Part shown: one piece after another, positions 34,557 through 43,021 of the stretch
Position numbering within the stretch: the stretch's first letter is position 1
How the letters are laid out: each line of letters begins with the position of its first letter
From: Desulfobotulus mexicanus
GTDB lineage: Bacteria > Desulfobacterota > Desulfobacteria > Desulfobacterales > ASO4-4
DNA: 64,000 nt
Direction: 5' to 3'
Assembly (NCBI RefSeq): GCF_006175995.1
Contig: NZ_VDMB01000007.1
Span: forward strand, 83,999 to 147,998
The notes under the pieces: model-generated
Database searches by the model: none
What the model saw: only the letters and a program-made list of their open reading frames with translations
Told to the model about the DNA's origin: nothing
Program-made: the position numbers and the translations under genes

Positions 34557-35573
34557 TCAATAGGTAAAATCCTCTTCTTCCACCTTGAAGCGGAAGATGT
34601 AATAGGCCCATGACTGATAGGCAATCACCAGGGGCACAATAATCACCACAACCCAGAGCATGATGGTCAGGGTCAGGGGACTGGAAGAGGAATTCATGAG
34701 ATTAAGGCTGTATTCCGGAGACAGACTGGATGGAAAGAGATTGGGAAAAAGACCGATGATGCCAAAAAATGTCGTGGCCACAATTCCCGCAGAACTCATT
34801 CCCCAGGCAGGGAAAAACTTCCCCTTGGCAAGAAAAATCCTGGCCCCTGCAAAGGCTGCCACCGCAAGCAAAGGTACGGCAAAAAGCAGAGGTGTTACCA
34901 GATAATTGGCATAAAGATCCGTATAGAACCAGCTTGAGATCACAAAAACAGCCAGCACCACCAGCATTACAGGCCAGAGAACCTTTGCCGTGTGAATGGA
35001 CCTCTCCTGCAGACCTTCCTTTGTGCGGATACAGAGCCACAAGGCCCCGTGGTGCATGAAAAGGAGCAAAAAGAGCAGCCCACCCATAATACCGTAGGGA
35101 TTTAAGAGGGTAAAGAGATTGCCATGGAAAATCCCTTTACCGTCAATGGGGATACCCATGAAAATATTGGCAAAGGCCACACCAAAAAGGATTGCTGGTG
35201 TAACACTTCCCACAAAGATACAGGTATCCCATGTTTTTTTCCAGAGCCTGTTTTCCGAAAGACCCCGGAACTCAAAGCTCACTCCGCGGATGATGAGCCC
35301 GAAGAGAATAAACATAAGCGGTGTATAAAGGCTTGAAAACATGGTGGCATAAACCAGCGGAAAGGCAGCAAAGGTAACCCCGCCTGCCGTAATAAGCCAC
35401 ACCTCATTGCCATCCCATAAAGGGCCGATGGCATTGATCATTTTCCTTTTATCCGTTTCGTCCCTTCCAAGGAAAGGATACAGCGCACCCACCCCGAGGT
35501 CAAAGCCGTCCGTCATAAAATAAGCGGCCCAAAGCAAGCCCCAGAGAAAAAACCAAATGACCTGCAGTTCCAT
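34557..35573 (-). CDS. cydB: Cytochrome bd quinol oxidase subunit II
   Basis: Membrane subunit of the bd-type quinol:O2 oxidoreductase. The 338-residue protein has about eight or nine membrane helices; the start MELQVIWFFLWGLLWAAYFMTDGFDLG with TDGFDLG is typical, followed by RKMINAIGPLWDGNEVWLI. It directly follows cydA by 38 nt, so the two form a unit. AGGAGG is 10 nt before the ATG. In strict anaerobes it lowers O2 near the membrane rather than supporting growth in air. Confidence 0.96.
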   Translation of the reverse strand: MELQVIWFFLWGLLWAAYFMTDGFDLGVGALYPFLGRDETDKRKMINAIGPLWDGNEVWLITAGGVTFAAFPLVYATMFSSLYTPLMFILFGLIIRGVSFEFRGLSENRLWKKTWDTCIFVGSVTPAILFGVAFANIFMGIPIDGKGIFHGNLFTLLNPYGIMGGLLFLLLFMHHGALWLCIRTKEGLQERSIHTAKVLWPVMLVVLAVFVISSWFYTDLYANYLVTPLLFAVPLLAVAAFAGARIFLAKGKFFPAWGMSSAGIVATTFFGIIGLFPNLFPSSLSPEYSLNLMNSSSSPLTLTIMLWVVVIIVPLVIAYQSWAYYIFRFKVEEEDFTY

Positions 35574-35611
35574 ATATCATGTCCTCCTGGTCCGCATCTG
35601 CGGGGTTGTTG

Positions 35612-36943
35612 TCAGGCCTTTGTTTCTTCAGGCAGATCCGGTCCCTTCATCGCCTTTTTAGCGATCATGGTGAATCCGGCAAGGCCCAGAAGACCATATA
35701 CCACAATAAATCCTACAAAGCTTGCTCCGACCTGTCCCGTAGAAACCGGTGACACGGCATCGGAGGTCTTCATCAGGCCATACACAATCCAGGGCTGCCT
35801 TCCAACTTCCGTCACAATCCATCCGGCCTGGGTGGCAATATAGGGCAGAGGAATGGACCAGAGCATCATTTTCAGATACCAGGGTTTCTCCTGAAGCCGT
35901 TTTCTGAAAAACCAGCCTATGCTGCAGGCAATGATAAAGTAGGCACCAAGGGCCACCATAACCCTGAAGGCCATGCCCACAATGGCAATGGGCGGACGCT
36001 CATCCTTTGGAAAATCTTTTAAGCCTGTTACCGGTGTTGAAAAATCGTGGTGAATGAGAAAACTTAACATTCCTGGAATTTTACCAATTTCTATGCTGTT
36101 TTTTTCCGCCTCGGGATCAGGCCATGCAAAAATATAGCTGGGCGCATTGGGCTGGGTTTCCCAGTGGAATTCCATGGCCGCCATTTTTGCAGGCTGGGAG
36201 TGGGCCACATCCACGGCGTGAAAGTCACCCTGAACAGCCACAAAGATGGAAAAAATAAGACCCGGAACCAGTGCCATGCGGAAAGACCGGGTAAAGACCT
36301 CTTCATGCTGCTTTTTAAGAAGATGCCATGCACTGATACCCATGACAAAAAAACACGCCAGCACAATGCTGGCCGCAAGGGTATGCATGATGGTGAGCCA
36401 GGCGAATTTCTGGGTAATCACCGCCATGAAGTCTGTAATTTCAGCCCTCTGCCCACCAAAGGATTCTCTGAGGGTATAACCCACGGGATGCTGCATCCAG
36501 GCGTTTGCAATGAGAATCCATATGGCCGAAGCATTGCCTGCAATGGCTACCATCCACATAACCGCCGCATGGGCCTTGGCCGAAAGCCTTTTCCAGCCGA
36601 AAATCCATATACCTATGAAGGTGGATTCCAGAAAAAAGGCCGCTGTGGCCTCAATGGCCAGAAGCGACCCGAAAATATCCCCCACATAGGCGGAATACTG
36701 GGACCAGTTGGTTCCGAACTGAAACTCTAAAGTAATCCCCGTAACCACACCGACTGCAAAATTGATGAGAAAAATTTTTCCCCAGAACTTTGTCATCCGG
36801 AGATACACCTCATCTCCTGTACGGGCATAACGGGTTTCCATCCACGCCACAAGAATGGAAAGCCCCAGCGTAAGGGGAACAAATAAAAAGTGAAACATAG
36901 TGGTTGCGGCAAACTGCAACCGGGAAAGCAGAACCACATCCAT
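35612..36943 (-). CDS. cydA: Cytochrome bd quinol oxidase subunit I
   Basis: Haem b/d-binding subunit of the bd oxidase. The 443 residues follow the short Q-loop type: LSRLQFAATTMFHFLFVPLTLGLSILVAWMET, EFQFGTNWSQYSAYVGDIFGSLLAIEA, FFLESTFIGIWIFGW, and later VAVQGDFHAVDVAHSQPAKMAAMEFHWET. H and M haem ligands are in these stretches. GGAGGAG lies just before the ATG. The cydX-like peptide is not seen. The rubredoxin-like gene precedes it by 86 nt in the same direction. Confidence 0.96.
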   Translation of the reverse strand: MDVVLLSRLQFAATTMFHFLFVPLTLGLSILVAWMETRYARTGDEVYLRMTKFWGKIFLINFAVGVVTGITLEFQFGTNWSQYSAYVGDIFGSLLAIEATAAFFLESTFIGIWIFGWKRLSAKAHAAVMWMVAIAGNASAIWILIANAWMQHPVGYTLRESFGGQRAEITDFMAVITQKFAWLTIMHTLAASIVLACFFVMGISAWHLLKKQHEEVFTRSFRMALVPGLIFSIFVAVQGDFHAVDVAHSQPAKMAAMEFHWETQPNAPSYIFAWPDPEAEKNSIEIGKIPGMLSFLIHHDFSTPVTGLKDFPKDERPPIAIVGMAFRVMVALGAYFIIACSIGWFFRKRLQEKPWYLKMMLWSIPLPYIATQAGWIVTEVGRQPWIVYGLMKTSDAVSPVSTGQVGASFVGFIVVYGLLGLAGFTMIAKKAMKGPDLPEETKA

Positions 36944-37029
36944 AGTGTCTCCTCCTTAAAGAGACAGACTGCGATGATATCTCACCGCAGTCTTTTCTGC
37001 GGGTTCAGCAGCATACTGAACCCGGCCTG

Positions 37030-37185
37030 TTATTTTATTCTGTCATCCCTGCCCGCACCCTCGCAATCCGGTGTATAGCAGGTATTGTCAAGAAACTCGC
37101 AGGTCTTCTTGCAGGACGGACATTCTGCCGGAGGTGTTTCCGCTTCCATCTGATAGCCGCAGATGCTGCATTTCCACTGTGCCAT
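37030..37185 (-). CDS. Rubredoxin-like small protein
   Basis: A 51-residue protein too short for the usual ORF threshold. Its cysteines are C6, C9, C22 and C25 (CSICGY...CPSC), a rubredoxin-like site with shortened spacing, plus C29, C36 and C41. Its start MAQWKCSICGYQMEAETPPAECPSC resembles the rubredoxin-like domains at the end of rubrerythrins. It lies 66 nt downstream of dfx and 86 nt upstream of cydA. The extra three cysteines are unusual for rubredoxin. A role as redox shuttle between Dfx and other members is inferred. Confidence 0.8.
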   Translation of the reverse strand: MAQWKCSICGYQMEAETPPAECPSCKKTCEFLDNTCYTPDCEGAGRDDRIK

Positions 37186-37251
37186 ATCCGTTTATCCTTT
37201 CATTGTTGTGTTTTCTGTTACAGGTCAGAGCAGACAACAGTCTTTCAGACT

Positions 37252-37632
37252 TTAACCTTCGGCTTTCCACACTCCGTGCAGATTGCAGTATTCACGGGCA
37301 ACCACATTTTTAGCATCAATCATGAAGGTAGCTTCGGGCTTTTCGCCGGGATTAAGATCCTGACGGTATACGCGATTATCAGCAATAATCTCAATCCATT
37401 CAATATAGTGTTTTTCAAGCATGGGATGTTCCGTGCTGCCAACCACAACCTTTACGCCTCCGGGGATGCGCTCAATCACGGGCACATGCTTTTCCTTTGC
37501 AGCATCCACGGTATTTTCCGTCAGATGCACCATGGGCTGACCGCAGCAGACCAGCTCACCCTTACCGCCGTGCATTACTTCTATTACATTGCCACAAATA
37601 TCACATCTGTAAACGTCCAGTCTTTCTGCCAT
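37252..37632 (-). CDS. dfx: Desulfoferrodoxin (superoxide reductase, two-iron type)
   Basis: Reduces superoxide to H2O2 without releasing O2. The 126-residue protein has the rubredoxin-like centre I with C10, C13, C29 and C30 and the catalytic centre II with histidines in EKHVP, STEHPM(L)EKHYIEW and the C-N-L-H-G tail. These match desulfoferrodoxins of Desulfovibrio. GGAG precedes the ATG. It is the first gene of the cluster and has a clear promoter upstream (37675-37703). Confidence 0.97.
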   Translation of the reverse strand: MAERLDVYRCDICGNVIEVMHGGKGELVCCGQPMVHLTENTVDAAKEKHVPVIERIPGGVKVVVGSTEHPMLEKHYIEWIEIIADNRVYRQDLNPGEKPEATFMIDAKNVVAREYCNLHGVWKAEG

Positions 37633-37674
37633 GGATAAACTCCTTTTTCCCTTAGGATTTCAATGGATGTTAAA

Positions 37675-37703
37675 AAAATATGCTCAACAATACCATAAAT
37701 CAA
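37675..37703 (-). promoter_or_regulatory. Candidate sigma-70 promoter of the dfx cluster
   Basis: On the minus strand TTGATT and TATTTT are separated by exactly 17 nt, about 40 nt before the dfx start codon. It is the only good match in this intergenic region. It should drive dfx and at least part of the run towards cydAB and fprA. Confidence 0.6.
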
Positions 37704-37768
37704 AATTTTTTGTATTATTCCTTCCCACTCTCAGACAAAAACCCTTAACAATCTGGGCGAACAAAAAT

Positions 37769-38104
37769 TCAACCTGTACCGCTTTTCAATACAGACAGGC
37801 CTGCCTTTGACCTGTGGGCAGCCCTTTCCTTTTCAGCAAGCTGCTTCAGTCTGTACCCCGCATCCCTGAGGATACCATACATGACACCGCAGGAGACGTC
37901 TTCACGAGCCTCATCCCCTTCATCCGCAAGGGCCAGCATCTGATCTGCGAGAAGAATTGTTTTTTCTATGTTTTCATCACAGGCTTTCACGGCTTTTCTC
38001 CACGCCACCCAGGGAGGCAGACTGTATGGTTCATACTTTAACACGCCCACGCCGACTTGCAACAGCAACACATGGATTTTTCCATTATTCAGGATTCGTG
38101 CCAA
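37769..38104 (-). CDS. Hypothetical protein
   Basis: A 111-residue, helix-rich cytoplasmic protein. Core KYEPYSLPPWVAWRKAVKACDENIEKTILLADQMLALADEGDEAREDVSCGVMYGILRDAGYRLKQLAEKE has two conserved-looking cysteines and a heptad-like pattern. I do not recognise the family. The N-terminal part is uncertain; a start nearer to LKYEPYSLPPW is possible. It lies upstream of dfx in the same direction but is separated by 136 nt that contain the dfx promoter. Confidence 0.55.
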   Translation of the reverse strand: MARILNNGKIHVLLLQVGVGVLKYEPYSLPPWVAWRKAVKACDENIEKTILLADQMLALADEGDEAREDVSCGVMYGILRDAGYRLKQLAEKERAAHRSKAGLSVLKSGTG

Positions 38105-38451
38105 AGACTGTTTTTCCTGAAAATTCCCTGAAAATCAGCATTTCTGTCCCACACAGAAGATGTGTCCTGTTCACAGCAAAAGATCTGTTAAAGATAGATA
38201 TAAAAGAAAGGCCCAATGCTTTAAGGTTGAAATAACTGATAAAGCGATGCCCGTGTCTATGTCTCACAAAGAAAATGAGACAACACTGACCCAGAACACC
38301 ATGCAAGACCCATTTTTTTAGAAAAAACCGGGACTTTATTTCTAAAAAACCGTGATTGCAAATAAAAAACCAATAAAAACAATCCATAAAAAACAATGGC
38401 ACAAAGAATGCATTAAATACATGCGACAACGAAAACAAGGAGGCCAAGCCT
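38105..38451. other. AT-rich non-coding region
   Basis: No gene is supported here. The stretch is AT-rich and has a perfect 7-bp dyad TGTCTCA-N9-TGAGACA at 38260-38282, which could be an operator or protein-binding site for the divergent flanking genes. Confidence 0.45.
38260..38282. promoter_or_regulatory. Dyad TGTCTCA / TGAGACA
   Basis: Two 7-bp arms match exactly with nine bases between them. No regulator is identified. The location in a divergent promoter region makes an operator possible; chance occurrence is not excluded. Confidence 0.3.
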
Positions 38452-38814
38452 ATGATAGCCATCGAAGAACTTAGAAATGATATGGACCTGCTCAATGAAA
38501 TTGACTGGGAGCTTACACCCGAAGATGCCGTGAATCTTTACCTGGAATGGGGTGGCATATGGAAGCCCGGCGGACTGCGTTACTCCGTAAGGGGAAAGCA
38601 TGATAAATCACACTATTTCACAGTAAATACCTGGGAAGATCCTCCTGTGATCTATCTTATACGAAGAAATTCCGAAGAGGCAGTAGAACTGGCAAAAATC
38701 CCCCTGCCCCCCGGACTCAAGGAATCCTTTATGGAGTCCATAGGTTACAACAGGGGCGTTTACTCCATTGAAGGAGAAGTCAAAGAATGGCTTCTGAAAA
38801 AACTGTATCACTAA
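38452..38814 (+). CDS. DVU0772-family protein
   Basis: A 120-residue acidic cytoplasmic protein of a family found in sulfate reducers (DVU0772-like). Marker stretches are IDWELTPEDAVNLYLEWGG near the N-terminus and the later SHYFTVNTWEDPPVIYLIRRNSEEAVEL. An AAGGAGG sequence lies about 8 nt before the ATG. Function unknown. It is monocistronic and ends 97 nt before a strong terminator. Confidence 0.7.
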   Translation: MIAIEELRNDMDLLNEIDWELTPEDAVNLYLEWGGIWKPGGLRYSVRGKHDKSHYFTVNTWEDPPVIYLIRRNSEEAVELAKIPLPPGLKESFMESIGYNRGVYSIEGEVKEWLLKKLYH

Positions 38815-38911
38815 ATAAGCCAGCCCCATGGGCTGCATGGGAAAAAAAATCCTCTCAGCATACCTCAAAGCCTACCGGAACCGGGAGCTCAGACTCCTCA
38901 GGCCTGATACC

Positions 38912-38945
38912 GGAGAGGGGTTTTTACAAAGCAAAACCCCTCTCC
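38912..38945 (+). terminator. Strong hairpin terminator
   Basis: GGAGAGGGGTTTT pairs perfectly with AAAACCCCTCTCC around an eight-base loop. It lies about 100 nt downstream of the DVU0772-family gene. Confidence 0.75.
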
Positions 38946-38963
38946 CCTGCCTATATGATGATA

Positions 38964-38999
38964 AAGCCCGGCAGACACAATTTTAAAAATGCCGGGCTT
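38964..38999. terminator. Second hairpin in the same region
   Basis: AAGCCCGGCA pairs with TGCCGGGCTT, a perfect 10-bp stem with a loop of 16 nt. T-runs on both sides are poor, so it may be a terminator or a structural repeat. Confidence 0.5.
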
Positions 39000-39147
39000 C
39001 CTTTCTCTTCTGTAAAAATTAAAAACTTTTGCTTTGCAAATCAAAGGCATTCAATCAGGCAGGCATACCATGCAAAGGTACAGAAGCCATCTTTCGGGAT
39101 TGTAATGGATAGCGGGACAGGCTAAAAGAATCCCTGTATAAAAGAAG

Positions 39148-39495
39148 GTAACTGTTCGGCACAATTTTATTCCGAAGCTGCAATGCTTTAGTTTCATTGA
39201 CTCAGCTCCATGGCAAGGCTCCCTGGCTATTTGCAAGTGACGTTGCAATCGTTTCGGATAAGAGCTTTGCAGACCTGTGCGAAAGAAGCGGCAAACTGTC
39301 TGAGCCGCCACAAAGGCAGCGTGCATAAGCCTGCTATGGTAATCAAAAAGCTCATCCTGCCTGTGGCGGTGAGTTTTTGCCGATTCCGCACAGGGCAAGA
39401 AGCTCTAAGAATAAGATTGCGTCACGGGCAAATAGCCTGGGAGCCTGTGCACCTTGCTTACAGGTATGAAACCTAAAAATGTGCTGAACAATTAC
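39148..39495. repeat. 348-bp foldback element (copy B)
   Basis: Starts GTAACTGTTCGGCAC and ends GTGCTGAACAATTAC, terminal inverted repeats with two mismatches. It has the same 348-bp length as copy C. Internal arm pairs occur in nested order: GGCTATTTGC with GCAAATAGCC, GACGTTGCAATC with GATTGCGTC, CCTGTGCG with CGCACAGG, and GCCGCCACA with the partner TGTGGCGG(T). The whole element can fold into one long imperfect hairpin. Open frames on both strands are caused by the palindromy and are not called genes. It lies between the DVU0772-family gene and recN. No transposase is in it. Confidence 0.85.
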
Positions 39496-39535
39496 AAAAT
39501 AAGTTCCTTATTCCTCTATCCAAAGGAAAGGCCCC

Positions 39536-41239
39536 ATGCTCAGCGAACTTGCCATCCGCAATTTTGCCATCATCGATGACCTGACCATAGGCTTTGGCCA
39601 GGGCATGACCGTCATGAGCGGTGAAACCGGCGCAGGGAAATCCATCATCATTCAGGCTGTGAACCTGCTTCTGGGAAGCCGTGCAGATGCCCGCATGATA
39701 CGCCAGGGACACAGCAGCGCAGAGGTGGAAGCCCTTTTCATGCCAAGAGCAGGAAGCCCTGCGGCCATTGCCATGGAGAAAAACGACATCCCTTTGGATC
39801 AGGGACTGCATATCCGCAGAGTGCTTTCCGCCACAGGTCCCCACAAAATATACATCAACTCCCGCATGGCCACGGCCCAGCTTTTGGGAGAACTTACCGA
39901 ACAGCTTGCAAGCATAGCAGGACAGCATGCCCACCAGCGCCTTCTGGATGAAAACCTTCATCTGGATATGCTCGATGATTATGCAGGGCTGGAAAAAGAA
40001 CTGACACAATATACTGAAAGCCACGGAAAACTGCTCCAGACCCTGAGGGAGATGGAAAACCTGAAAAAGAAAAAGGCCAAAGAAGAGGCGGAGGCGGATT
40101 TCACGGCCTTTCAGATCCGGGAAATTGAAGAGGCAGGTCCAAAGGAAAACGAAGATGCAGAACTTGAAATCTTAAGAAAAAAACTGCGCCATGCCCATGC
40201 TCTGGGACAAACCATCGGCCTTGTGGTGGAACAGCTCTATGAAGGAGAAGATGCCATAGCAGGAAAACTTGCCATGCTGCGCAAGGAAATGGACAAGGCA
40301 GCTTCCCTGGACCCCTCCCTGGATACGGCAGCCAGTGACACAGAAGCCCTTGCCCTGCGCTGCGAAGATCTGGCAGGACATCTGCGCCAGTACCTTGACC
40401 ATATGGAGATGAATCCGGCCCTGCTGGATCAGGTGGAAAGCCGGCTGCATCTCCTTGCAAAACTGAAGAAAAAATACGGCCCTGAACTGAAGGATGTGCT
40501 GGCACACAAAGAAACACTGGAAAAACGGTACATGGAAGCAGACTCCATGGAAGAACGCATGGAAGAACTCAAGAAACAGCGCCTTATCCTTTACAATGAA
40601 ACCCTGAAGCTTGCCCGTCATCTTTCGGAAAAACGCAGTGCCGCAGCCCTGACCATGGCCTCTGCCGTGGAAAAGGAACTGGCTGACCTCTGTATGGCCG
40701 GAACCCGATTCCGGGTGGCCCTGCTGCCTCTGGAAGCTGGCAGCTCTCCATGGATGAAGGATGAAAAGGGACAGGGGCTGGGGGAAAAAGGAAGTGAAAG
40801 TGCACGGTTCTGTATCGCCCCCAATGTGGGGGAAACGGAAAACCCTTTAAGTAAAATTGCCTCGGGCGGGGAACTCTCCAGAACGGTTCTGGCCCTAAAA
40901 ACCATTCTGGCCCGCAACGAGGCCGTAAGCACCATTGTATTTGATGAAGCCGATGCCGGTATCGGCGGCTCCGTGGCCGAGGCTGTGGGGAAAAAAATGC
41001 AGTCTTTATCCAGCACCCATCAGGTGATATGCATCACCCATCTGGCCCAGATCGCAAAATTCGGCCACCACCACCTTCACATTGCCAAGGCCGTGGAAGG
41101 AGGACGAACCCGAACCCGCATCCGGCTTCTTTCAAAGGATGAAAGGCCGGGCGAGCTGGCAAGGATGCTGGGCGGAGCCGCCATTTCAGAAACAACCCTT
41201 GCCCATGCAAGGGAGCTGCTATCGGAAGCCCATACTTGA
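39536..41239 (+). CDS. recN: DNA repair protein RecN
   Basis: SMC-like ATPase used in double-strand break repair. The 567 residues show the N-terminal FAIIDDLTIGFGQGMTVMSGETGAGKS (Walker A), a long coiled coil of about residues 150-390, and the C-terminal ABC signature ASGGELSRTVLALK with Walker B TIVFDEADAGIGG. Length fits the family. AAAGGAAAG precedes the ATG. The gene begins 40 nt after the foldback element, so its promoter must lie in or next to that repeat. Confidence 0.95.
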   Translation: MLSELAIRNFAIIDDLTIGFGQGMTVMSGETGAGKSIIIQAVNLLLGSRADARMIRQGHSSAEVEALFMPRAGSPAAIAMEKNDIPLDQGLHIRRVLSATGPHKIYINSRMATAQLLGELTEQLASIAGQHAHQRLLDENLHLDMLDDYAGLEKELTQYTESHGKLLQTLREMENLKKKKAKEEAEADFTAFQIREIEEAGPKENEDAELEILRKKLRHAHALGQTIGLVVEQLYEGEDAIAGKLAMLRKEMDKAASLDPSLDTAASDTEALALRCEDLAGHLRQYLDHMEMNPALLDQVESRLHLLAKLKKKYGPELKDVLAHKETLEKRYMEADSMEERMEELKKQRLILYNETLKLARHLSEKRSAAALTMASAVEKELADLCMAGTRFRVALLPLEAGSSPWMKDEKGQGLGEKGSESARFCIAPNVGETENPLSKIASGGELSRTVLALKTILARNEAVSTIVFDEADAGIGGSVAEAVGKKMQSLSSTHQVICITHLAQIAKFGHHHLHIAKAVEGGRTRTRIRLLSKDERPGELARMLGGAAISETTLAHARELLSEAHT

Positions 41240-41312
41240 CAAAAAACCGTAAAACCCTTAGGCCTTTTTATTTTTTGAATATGATCAGCAATGATGGAAT
41301 CAGGAGTAATTT

Positions 41313-41561
41313 ATGCCCATTTATGAGTTCAAATGCCTTGACTGTGAGGATCTTTTTGAAGTGCTCACCCTAAAGGCCAGTGAAGAAGAAGAGGTAAAAT
41401 GCCCCCACTGCGGTGCCCAGCACTTTGAAAGGGTTATGAGTGCCACCAGTTACGCCATGGGGCCTTCCGGCGGCAGCGGCCAGAAGACAGGGGTCAGCAA
41501 ACAGGAGCGCACCTGTTCCGCAGGTTCCTGCTCCACCTATACCATACCGGGCGTGAACTGA
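41313..41561 (+). CDS. FmdB-family zinc ribbon protein
   Basis: An 82-residue regulatory-type zinc ribbon. The start MPIYEFKCLDCEDLFEVL and the cysteine pairs CLDC and CPHCG at about 9-12 and 35-38 define the FmdB domain. The tail is glycine/serine rich with two more cysteines (TCSAGSC). The family is small, widespread and of uncertain function. It lies 74 nt behind recN on the same strand; CAGGAG precedes the ATG. Confidence 0.85.
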   Translation: MPIYEFKCLDCEDLFEVLTLKASEEEEVKCPHCGAQHFERVMSATSYAMGPSGGSGQKTGVSKQERTCSAGSCSTYTIPGVN

Positions 41562-41569
41562 GCCCGGCA

Positions 41570-42052
41570 TCATGCGGCGGGACCACTCCCGCCGTTATCC
41601 TGCCCCCCCTGCCCCAGACCGGAAAACAGATCCCCTGACACACGTTCAAGGAGTGTGTTGAGAAAACGAAAAACCGTTTCCATCTCCTCTACTGAAAAAC
41701 CTTCATGGATCATCCCGTTCAGGGCAGCCACCATGGGCATAGCACCTGATGCAATCCTCTCACCTTCCGGGCTGATATAGATACGAAATCCCCTGCCGTC
41801 ATGGGGACAGGTTTTTCTACTGATCAACCCGTTTTTTTCCATGCGCCTTACAAGACCTGTAATGCCGGAGCTTTTCAGTTGAATTCCCTCGCCCAGATCT
41901 TTGAGCAGACAGCCGTCATGGTCCCGGATATAAAAAAGAGCCATGAGCTGGGCACTGGTTACCTGAAGCCTGTCCCATAAAAACTGATCCAGCCCATGAA
42001 TAAGTTTGCCATGCACACGATGGATCAGATAAAAAAGCCGCTTGTCATCCAT
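41570..42052 (-). CDS. MarR-family transcriptional regulator
   Basis: A 160-residue winged-helix regulator. The HTH region LQVTSAQLMALFYIRDHDGCLLKDLGEGIQLKSSGITGLVRRMEKNGLISRKTCPHDGRGFRIYISPEGE is classic MarR, with the wing around PHDGRGFR. A glycine-rich tail follows. It is the last gene of the hyuA-HDAC-epmA run, 27 nt behind epmA, so it may control that operon in response to a small molecule. Confidence 0.9.
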   Translation of the reverse strand: MDDKRLFYLIHRVHGKLIHGLDQFLWDRLQVTSAQLMALFYIRDHDGCLLKDLGEGIQLKSSGITGLVRRMEKNGLISRKTCPHDGRGFRIYISPEGERIASGAMPMVAALNGMIHEGFSVEEMETVFRFLNTLLERVSGDLFSGLGQGGQDNGGSGPAA

Positions 42053-42079
42053 GGTTCGTCATTTCTTTCCTGTTCACAT

Positions 42080-43018
42080 TCACATCTCCTCCGGCAGTAT
42101 GGCTGTCACATAATCAATGTCCGGAGCATCGGAAAAGAGCATCACAAGACGATCAAACCCTAAGGCATTACCCGTTGCAGGCGGCATATGGCCGAGGGCC
42201 TCAAGAAAGACAGATGCCTCCGGATAGGCTGTTTTCCCAAGCCTCTCCCTTTCCATAGCCGCCTCCCGGAAACGGTCGGCCTGCTCCTTTGCATCCACGA
42301 GTTCCGTGTAGGCATTGCACAGCTCCACACCACAGACATACAGCTCAAAACGTTCTGCAAAGGCTGGATTCTCAGGCTTTATCCGGGCAAGGGAAGCTTC
42401 GGAAACCGGGTAATCATACAAAAAAACCGGTTTTTCCAAACCAAGGCAGGGTTCAATTTCCAGCCCCATGATCTCATTGAAGCACCCCTTTTCAAGGGCC
42501 TCTTCCATGGACAGACTGCCGTAACGTAAAAAGGCTTCTTCTACGGAAAGCCTTTCAAATGGCGGGGTCAGGTTGATTTTTTTTCCCTGCCAGAAAAGGC
42601 TATCCCCCCTGCCTTCACATGCCGCCAGATGACAGACCAGCTGCTCAGTCTCCTCCATCATGTAGCGGTAATTCTCATCTTTCACATACCATTCCAGCAG
42701 GGTCATTTCCGGAAGATGCTTTGCCCCACGCTCACCTCCACGGAAACAGCGGGCCAGCTGAAAGATTCTGTCAAAGCCCGAAGCCAGAAGCTCCTTCATG
42801 GCAAGCTCCGGAGATGCCTGCAGAAAGGCTCCGGAGGCAGACACACAGTCTATGTGTACCTCCGGTGCAGGGGCTGGGATTCTGATGGGGGTTTCCACCT
42901 CCAGAAAATCCCTTTCAACAAAAAAGCTGCGGACAGCCGCTGCCATCCGCATCCTCATTTCCAGATGGGGCCGAATCCGCATTCTGCGGAAGGCCTTGGC
43001 TTCCATGCCCAATGTCAC
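42080..43018 (-). CDS. epmA: EF-P lysine aminoacylase
   Basis: Class II lysyl-tRNA synthetase paralogue that attaches (beta-)lysine to elongation factor P. The 312 residues include the class II motif 2 stretch ARCFRGGERGAKHLPEMTLLEWY and motif 3-like GNALGFDRLVMLF, and lack the anticodon-binding domain of LysRS, which is the mark of EpmA/PoxA/GenX. It starts 3 nt after the HDAC stop. No efp or epmB is in the window. Position in an operon with an amide hydrolase is unusual. Confidence 0.9.
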   Translation of the reverse strand: MTLGMEAKAFRRMRIRPHLEMRMRMAAAVRSFFVERDFLEVETPIRIPAPAPEVHIDCVSASGAFLQASPELAMKELLASGFDRIFQLARCFRGGERGAKHLPEMTLLEWYVKDENYRYMMEETEQLVCHLAACEGRGDSLFWQGKKINLTPPFERLSVEEAFLRYGSLSMEEALEKGCFNEIMGLEIEPCLGLEKPVFLYDYPVSEASLARIKPENPAFAERFELYVCGVELCNAYTELVDAKEQADRFREAAMERERLGKTAYPEASVFLEALGHMPPATGNALGFDRLVMLFSDAPDIDYVTAILPEEM

Positions 43019-43021
43019 TCC

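Noticed and set aside
38085..38495. 136-codon minus-strand frame rich in F, C and H upstream of the DVU0772-family gene
   Set aside because: AT-rich region with no family signature, overlapping the start of a supported gene; composition is not protein-like.
39051..39476. Open frames on both strands in foldback copy B, also kept in copy C
   Set aside because: The frames are conserved because the nucleotide repeat and its palindromic arms are conserved; both strands show them, and the peptides lack any known motif.
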